A stretch of DNA of 64,000 nt. It comes from Amulumruptor sp947039275 (GTDB taxonomy: Bacteria; Bacteroidota; Bacteroidia; Bacteroidales; Muribaculaceae). The number at the start of each line of letters is the position of its first letter. Position 1 is the first letter of the stretch. The notes beneath the pieces were generated by a model that saw nothing but the letters and a program-made list of their open reading frames with translations, had not been told where the DNA came from and did no database searches. Shown piece by piece: positions 59,440 through 64,000 of this stretch. The stretch lies in contig CAMQYL010000007.1 in assembly GCA_947039275.1 (NCBI GenBank), positions 22,576 through 86,575 of the forward strand. Direction: 5' to 3'. Position numbers and translations under genes: made by a program.

Positions 59440-60327
59440 ATGGCTCGACCGAACCTTTCAGGCATGGGGGTGGCTCTCATAACACCCTTCAAAGCTGACA
59501 AATCCATAGACTTTGACGCTTTGGCGCGTCTTATCGAATATCAGGTAGGTTGCGGCACCAACTATTTTGTGGTGCTCGGAACCACTGCCGAGACTCCTGC
59601 ACTGTCGCAGGACGAGCGTGCCCAGGTGCGCCGCTTTGTCGTTGATCGTGTGGCTGGGCGTGTACCGCTTGTGCTTGGTCTCGGTGGTAATAACACTGCT
59701 GGAGTGATAGAGGAGATGAAGTCAATCGACAATCTCCACAAGTTCAGCGCCATACTTTCGGTGGTGCCCTATTACAACAAGCCGTCGCAGGAAGGCATTT
59801 TCCAGCACTACAAGGCGATAGCAGATGCATGCCCCATCCCTGTCATATTATATAATGTGCCGGGTCGCACAGGTGTCAACATGACTGCTGAGACCACGCT
59901 CAGAGTGGCTAAAGAGTGCCCCAATGTAATCGGTATCAAGGAAGCAAGCGGCAATATCAGCCAGATGGATGAGATCATCAAGTGTAAGGATAAGGACTTC
60001 ATGGTCATATCTGGTGATGACGGCATCACATTCCCGCTTATAACACTCGGCGCGGTAGGTGTCATCTCTGTCATCGGCAATGCTTTCCCACGTGAATTTT
60101 CCAAGATGGTCCGTCTCGGACTGGCAGGTGAATATGACGCGGCTCGTGCCATACACCATCGCTTCACAGAGCTGTTCAGCCTGCTGTTTGTCGACGGTAA
60201 CCCTGCGGGAGTGAAGTGTGCCCTCGCCGACATGGGCATGATAGAAAACGAGCTTCGCCTCCCTCTCGTACCCACGCGCGTAGCCACCTACGAGAAAATC
60301 CACCGCTGCCTCGACTCCCTCCGCTAA
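59440..60327 (+). CDS. dapA: 4-hydroxy-tetrahydrodipicolinate synthase
   Basis: Condenses pyruvate with aspartate semialdehyde, the first step specific to lysine/diaminopimelate synthesis. 295 residues, TIM barrel. The Schiff-base lysine is Lys167 (VIGIKEASGN), the catalytic Tyr is Tyr139 (ILYNVPGRTG) and the Thr pair lies in GTTAETPAL. I start at ATG 59440 (MARPNLSGMGVALITPFK) rather than the GTG at 59413, because that GTG overlaps the -7 box. dapL and dapF are 55 kb away at the other end of the window, so the pathway is split. It converges with rplT. Confidence 0.95.
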   Translation: MARPNLSGMGVALITPFKADKSIDFDALARLIEYQVGCGTNYFVVLGTTAETPALSQDERAQVRRFVVDRVAGRVPLVLGLGGNNTAGVIEEMKSIDNLHKFSAILSVVPYYNKPSQEGIFQHYKAIADACPIPVILYNVPGRTGVNMTAETTLRVAKECPNVIGIKEASGNISQMDEIIKCKDKDFMVISGDDGITFPLITLGAVGVISVIGNAFPREFSKMVRLGLAGEYDAARAIHHRFTELFSLLFVDGNPAGVKCALADMGMIENELRLPLVPTRVATYEKIHRCLDSLR

Positions 60328-60341
60328 CTCAGGTCTTTTCC

Positions 60342-60379
60342 TAAGGACCTTAAGGACATTAAGGTCCTTAAAGTCCTTA
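60342..60379. repeat. TTAAGGAC repeat hairpin
   Basis: TAAGGACCTTAAGGAC (60342-60357) faces GTCCTTAAAGTCCTTA (60364-60379) with a 6-nt loop and one mismatch. The motif TAAGGAC occurs twice on each side. It sits between convergent dapA and rplT. Confidence 0.7.
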
Positions 60380-60395
60380 AAATAACAGCATAGCA

Positions 60396-60444
60396 AATCC
60401 GGTCTCAAGAGGATATCCTCCATGAGACCGGATTCGTTTTGTTT
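60396..60444. terminator. Terminator between dapA and rplT
   Basis: AATCCGGTCTCA (60396-60407) pairs perfectly with TGAGACCGGATT (60423-60434). The plus-strand tail CGTTTTGTTT is T-rich, so it suits dapA best. On the minus strand the tail is weaker (TTTGCT). Confidence 0.75.
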
Positions 60445-60471
60445 GTGTCGTATTGTTAAGCTTCAGACATC

Positions 60472-60822
60472 TCAAGCCTGCTTAACCTTCTCAACGATGG
60501 CTTTGAAAGCGGCGGGATTGTTGAGGGCGAGGTCTGCGAGCACCTTGCGGTTGATCTCGATGCCTGACTTGTGGATGAGACCCATGAGCTTGCTGTAGCT
60601 GAGATCTTCCATGCGGGCTGCGGCGTTGATACGCTGGATCCAGAGGGCGCGGAAGTTGCGCTTCTTGTCCTTGCGGTCGCGGTAAGCATAAGTCAGACCT
60701 TTTTCCCATGTGTTCTTGGCTACGGTCCACACATTGCGGCGGCATCCGTAGTAACCACGGGTGAGTTTGAGGATCTTTTTGCGGCGAGCTCGTGAAGCTA
60801 CGTGATTTACTGATCTTGGCAT
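60472..60822 (-). CDS. rplT: 50S ribosomal protein L20
   Basis: 116 residues, full-length L20. MPRSVNHVASRARRKKILKLTRGYYG is the basic N-terminal extension that threads into 23S rRNA, followed by the globular part (RNFRALWIQRINAAARMEDLSYSKLMGLI). Last gene of thrS-infC-rpmI-rplT. L20 commonly represses its own operon; the 131-bp gap before it holds a small CCCGGG-type hairpin, but I cannot show a binding site. Confidence 0.97.
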   Translation of the reverse strand: MPRSVNHVASRARRKKILKLTRGYYGCRRNVWTVAKNTWEKGLTYAYRDRKDKKRNFRALWIQRINAAARMEDLSYSKLMGLIHKSGIEINRKVLADLALNNPAAFKAIVEKVKQA

Positions 60823-60953
60823 TGTTCAGAATGATTGTGAATGTCAGCGGCTTTTTAGCACTTTGATGTTTGGTGGCTGCGCATTCGGTTAATAAACTGT
60901 TAATGTGTTTGATGTGTCCCGAGAAAGCCCGGGCAGAGTGACGGTTGACGGTA

Positions 60954-61151
60954 TTACTTAAGTGCGAGGAGCGACTTTACGTTGTTTACGTCAGCGTGTG
61001 CCACTGTGGTGAAGTGGGTCAGATTTCTCTTCTGCTTCTTGGTCTTCTTGGTCAGGATGTGACTCTTGAAGGCGTGCTTTCTCTTGATCTTTCCTGATCC
61101 GGTAAGGGCGAACCTCTTTTTGGCACCGGAATTAGTCTTAATCTTGGGCAT
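60954..61151 (-). CDS. rpmI: 50S ribosomal protein L35
   Basis: 65 residues. MPKIKTNSGAKKRFALTGSGKIKRKHAFKSHILTKKTKKQKR is a typical L35 sequence, very basic. It lies between infC (30 bp gap) and rplT. Confidence 0.97.
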   Translation of the reverse strand: MPKIKTNSGAKKRFALTGSGKIKRKHAFKSHILTKKTKKQKRNLTHFTTVAHADVNNVKSLLALK

Positions 61152-61181
61152 TGTAAGTGTTGTTAGTAAATTGGGTTGGTG

Positions 61182-61775
61182 TTATTTCTTTTTGGGCGAG
61201 AGCATGATGATCATGCGCTTGCCCTCAAGTACTGGCATCTGTTCTACCTTTCCGTATTCTTCAAGGTCGTTGGCAAAGCGGAGTAGCAATACCTCTCCCT
61301 GCTCCTTGAACAGGATGGAGCGACCCTTGAAAAACACATAGGCTTTCACCTTGGAGCCTTCCTGCAGGAATCCCTGGGCATGCTTAAGCTTGAAGTTGTA
61401 GTCATGGTCGTCGGTCTGGGGTCCGAAACGTATCTCCTTGACCACTACCTTTGTAGCTTTAGCCTTGGCTTCCTTCTGCTTCTTCTTCTGCTGATAGAGA
61501 AACTTTTGGTAGTCAAGTATCTTGCACACCGGGGGCTCGGCGGTAGGGGAGATTTCTACCAGATCGAGACCTTCATCATCGGCTATCTTGATGGCTTCGG
61601 CTATCGGATAGACTCCAGGGGTAACATTGTCACCTACGAGTCGTACTTCCTGGGCGCGGATAAACTCGTTGATATTATGAGGGTTTTTGTTTTCAACCCG
61701 ACGGCCCCTTCTCATGGGACCACCGGTGCCCGGACGACGCGGTCCGGGTGAAGGTCTGAACGGTTTTTTCTCCAT
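61182..61775 (-). CDS. infC: Translation initiation factor IF-3
   Basis: 197 residues. After a Bacteroidetes-type basic, Pro/Arg-rich N-terminal extension (about 1-30) comes the IF3-N domain (INEFIRAQEVRLVGDNVTPGVYPIAEAIKIADDEGLDLVEISPTAEPPVCKILDY). A Lys-rich linker (QQKKKQKEAKAK) and IF3-C (VKEIRFGPQTDDHDYNFKLKHAQGFL) follow. It keeps the 30S subunit free and checks start-codon pairing. The start codon is ATG, not the rare AUU used for autocontrol in Escherichia coli. 42 bp after thrS. Confidence 0.97.
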   Translation of the reverse strand: MEKKPFRPSPGPRRPGTGGPMRRGRRVENKNPHNINEFIRAQEVRLVGDNVTPGVYPIAEAIKIADDEGLDLVEISPTAEPPVCKILDYQKFLYQQKKKQKEAKAKATKVVVKEIRFGPQTDDHDYNFKLKHAQGFLQEGSKVKAYVFFKGRSILFKEQGEVLLLRFANDLEEYGKVEQMPVLEGKRMIIMLSPKKK

Positions 61776-61817
61776 TAAGGATTGTAAGTGGTTGTATGTA
61801 AGTTTGTTGTGTGTCTG

Positions 61818-63770
61818 TTAGCCTTGGACTTCTGTCGTCTGTGAGGTCATTTCCTTGATTTCCTTGGCCAAAGATTCTGCAAAGGTAGCAATTTTCATCT
61901 TACCTTTGTCACCTTCGCCCTGTTTTCTTACAGAAACTTCGCCGTTTTCAGCTTCCTGCTCTCCGACAATCAGCATGTAGGGGATGCGCTTCAACTCATT
62001 GTCGCGAATCTTTTTGCCGATTTTTTCGTTGCGGTCGTCCACGGTGGCGCGGATGTCAAGTGCATTGAGCTGCTTGGCTACTTCAAATGCGTAGTCGTTG
62101 CTCTTCTCGCTGACGGGGAGCACTACCACCTGGTCGGGTGCCAGCCACAGGGGGAAGCGTCCGGCGGTGTGCTCGAGGAGCACTGCCACGAATCGTTCCA
62201 TGGAGCCGAAAGGCGCACGGTGGATCATCACCGGACGGTGCTTCTGGTTGTCGGCTCCGGTGTATTCGAGCTGGAAGCGTTCGGGCAGGTTGTAATCGAC
62301 TTGGATTGTGCCGAGCTGCCAGCGGCGGCCGATGGCATCCTTGACCATGAAGTCGAGTTTCGGACCGTAGAAAGCTGCCTCGCCGAGTTCGGTGCGGGCT
62401 TTAAGTCCCTTTTCGGCGCAAGCCTCTATGATGGCTTGCTCGGCAAGGTGCCAGTTCTCGTCTGAGCCGATGTATTTCTCCTTGTTGTTGGGGTCGCGCA
62501 GTGATATCTGTGCTTCGAAGTTGTCAAACTTCAACGCCTTAAATATATAGAAGATGATATCCATGACCTTCAGGAACTCGTCCTTGATCTGGTCTGGTGC
62601 ACAGAAGATGTGGGCATCGTCTTGCGTAAAGCCGCGCACACGGGTCAGTCCGTGGAGCTCGCCGCTCTGTTCGTAGCGGTACACTGTGCCGAATTCTGCC
62701 AGACGCAGAGGCAGCTCGCGGTATGAACGCGGAAATGCCTTGAATATCTCGCAGTGGTGGGGGCAGTTCATCGGCTTGAGCAGATACTCCTCTCCCTCTT
62801 CGGGTGTATGTATCGGCTGGAACGAATCCTTGCCATATTTTGCATAGTGACCCGAGGTGACATAGAGCATCTTGTTGCCGATATGCGGAGTGATTACCTG
62901 GAGGTAACCGTATTGTTTCTGGATTTTGCGCAGGAACTGCTCGAGACGGTCACGCAACGCGGCACCCTTCGGGAGCCACAGAGGCAGACCGGCACCCACG
63001 TTCTGCGAGAAAGCAAACAGCTCCATCTCTTTTCCGAGCTTGCGGTGGTCGCGCTTCTTGGCTTCCTCCAGTATGGCGAGGTATTCGTCAAGCATTTTTT
63101 TCTTGGGGAATGTCACACCGTATACTCTGACGAGCTGGTTGCGCTTTTCGTCACCGCGCCAGTATGCGCCGGCAAGCGACATGATTTTGACAGCTTTGAT
63201 AGGGGCGGTGTTGGGAAGGTGCGGACCGCGGCAGAGGTCGGTGAAGTTACCCTGGGTGTAGGTGGTGATGTGTCCGTCCTCAAGTTCGCTGATAAGCTCG
63301 CACTTGTATTCCTCGTTTCTGTCACCAAACATCTTCAGAGCATCGCTCTTGGTTATGTCCTTGCGCACGATATCGTTTTTCTGACGTGCCAGCTCCAGTA
63401 TCTTCTCCTCGATTTTGGGGAAATCGGCAGCTGTGATTGTGTGGCCGTTGGGGTCGATGTCGTAGTAGAATCCGTTTTCGATAGCCGGACCGATGCCGAA
63501 TTTCACCCCCGGGTACAGTTCCTGGAGGGCTTCGGCGAGAAGGTGTGCCGAACTGTGCCAGAAGGCATGCTTGCCCTCGGCATCTTCCCATTTATACAGG
63601 CTCAGTTCTGCATCCTCGTTGACGGGGCGGCTGAGATCCCATTCTTGACCGTTGACTGAAGCGGCGAGCACGTCCTGTGCCAGTCGCGGACTTATGCTTT
63701 CTGCAATCTGCAGCGGAGTCGTGCCGTTGTCAAATTCTTTGACACTTCCGTCAGGAAAAGTGATTTTCAT
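61818..63770 (-). CDS. thrS: Threonyl-tRNA synthetase
   Basis: 650 residues, class II synthetase. The N-terminal TGS domain (about 1-62) is followed by the editing domain with the HSSAHLLAEAL motif and its partner Cys (TDLCRGPHLP). The catalytic core carries KPMNCPHHCEIF (zinc cysteine), the RYEQSGELHGLTRVRGFTQDDAHIFC motif 2 stretch and motif 3 (HRAPFGSMERFVAVLLEH). The anticodon-binding domain covers the last about 110 residues (APDQVVVLPVSEKSNDY). First gene of the translation operon, with a strong promoter. Confidence 0.97.
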   Translation of the reverse strand: MKITFPDGSVKEFDNGTTPLQIAESISPRLAQDVLAASVNGQEWDLSRPVNEDAELSLYKWEDAEGKHAFWHSSAHLLAEALQELYPGVKFGIGPAIENGFYYDIDPNGHTITAADFPKIEEKILELARQKNDIVRKDITKSDALKMFGDRNEEYKCELISELEDGHITTYTQGNFTDLCRGPHLPNTAPIKAVKIMSLAGAYWRGDEKRNQLVRVYGVTFPKKKMLDEYLAILEEAKKRDHRKLGKEMELFAFSQNVGAGLPLWLPKGAALRDRLEQFLRKIQKQYGYLQVITPHIGNKMLYVTSGHYAKYGKDSFQPIHTPEEGEEYLLKPMNCPHHCEIFKAFPRSYRELPLRLAEFGTVYRYEQSGELHGLTRVRGFTQDDAHIFCAPDQIKDEFLKVMDIIFYIFKALKFDNFEAQISLRDPNNKEKYIGSDENWHLAEQAIIEACAEKGLKARTELGEAAFYGPKLDFMVKDAIGRRWQLGTIQVDYNLPERFQLEYTGADNQKHRPVMIHRAPFGSMERFVAVLLEHTAGRFPLWLAPDQVVVLPVSEKSNDYAFEVAKQLNALDIRATVDDRNEKIGKKIRDNELKRIPYMLIVGEQEAENGEVSVRKQGEGDKGKMKIATFAESLAKEIKEMTSQTTEVQG

Positions 63771-63836
63771 CGTCTATATCGTGTAACGCTTTAATGTTTT
63801 TTGTATAACCTCAGCCATAAAGAGCCAAAGCAACCG

Positions 63837-63868
63837 CAAAATTACTCAATTTCCCCCAAGTAGACAAA
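63837..63868 (-). promoter_or_regulatory. Promoter of thrS-infC-rpmI-rplT
   Basis: Minus-strand TTTG at 63868-63865, 20 bp, TAATTTTG at 63844-63837 followed by C. 66 nt of leader before the thrS ATG. Confidence 0.75.
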
Positions 63869-63946
63869 TATTTCCACCAAAACCCCTCCTCCCACCTTAT
63901 ATAATATGAATATAATATAAGAAAGGCTCATTAAAGCCCCCGTCCT

Positions 63947-63969
63947 GTAGGGACATGCCGCGGCATGTC
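63947..63969 (+). repeat. GACATGCC-type palindromic arm at the window edge
   Basis: GTAGG plus GGACATGCCGCGGCATGTC, with a fully self-complementary CGCG core. A partner arm would be expected past the end of the window. Confidence 0.75.
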
Positions 63970-64000
63970 CGCCCCCCGATAGGCTTTATAAGACTTATAA

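Noticed and set aside
1..64000. tRNA and rRNA genes
   Set aside because: I looked for T-loop (GTTCGAAT) and rRNA-like stretches between genes on both strands and saw none; a tRNA-finding program would settle it.

Overview
The window reads as one contig stretch of a gut-type Bacteroidales chromosome, most likely Muribaculaceae or a close relative. The evidence is the Bacteroidetes promoter signature (TTG/TTTG, about 19-21 bp, TAnnTTTG) in front of many genes, the near absence of Shine-Dalgarno sequences, a type III glutamine synthetase, the DapL route to diaminopimelate, a GT3-type glycogen synthase, BspA-like leucine-rich repeats with Big_2 and dockerin-like modules, and large multimodular GH13 amylases. 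The family assignment is inference. I found no rRNA, tRNA, CRISPR array, transposase or phage gene.

Layout. 1-6.7 kb: a repeat-rich leader, then prmA, a small outer-membrane protein, dapF-dapL and glnN. 6.8-14.7 kb: gltB-gltD and a long PurF-like enzyme, so this block covers ammonia assimilation and use of glutamine amide nitrogen. 15-19.3 kb: glycogen synthase and alpha-glucan phosphorylase. 19.8-24.5 kb: an accessory stretch with a lipoprotein/membrane/HTH regulator-like protein, a TonB-dependent receptor and a RhuM-PLD protein, each set off by palindromic repeat blocks. 24.6-27.6 kb: a polyprenyl synthase, tatD and purT. 27.7-30.7 kb (minus): two cation/proton antiporters. 31.3-33 kb: a radical SAM protein and LD-carboxypeptidase. 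33.3-40.1 kb (minus): a two-gene unit of a giant LRR/Big_2/dockerin-like/cohesin-like protein followed by a cohesin-like protein. 40.2-41.1 kb (minus): a small P-loop protein behind a strongly folded, unidentified RNA. 41.3-47 kb (minus): a five-gene MacAB-TolC-type exporter. 47.2 kb: a lone RsbW-like kinase. 48.4-59.1 kb (minus): three tandem secreted GH13 amylases. 59.4 kb: dapA. 60.5-63.8 kb (minus): thrS-infC-rpmI-rplT.

Working together: the amylases would release malto-oligosaccharides outside the cell, while glycogen synthase and phosphorylase store and mobilise glucan inside it. glnN, gltBD and the PurF-like protein share glutamine. dapA, dapL and dapF are three steps of the same lysine/peptidoglycan precursor pathway, and LD-carboxypeptidase recycles the finished peptidoglycan.

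The most unusual content lies between the genes. One is a roughly 230-bp five-hairpin element present three times, with compensatory changes in its stems. Others are nested palindromes in which each arm is itself a palindrome. A family of about 18-bp self-complementary arms (GACATGCCATGGCATGTC and variants) usually occurs in inverted pairs. Finally, a structured RNA of about 320 nt carries three mutually complementary segments (A, B, C) ending in a U-tract, directly upstream of the P-loop gene.
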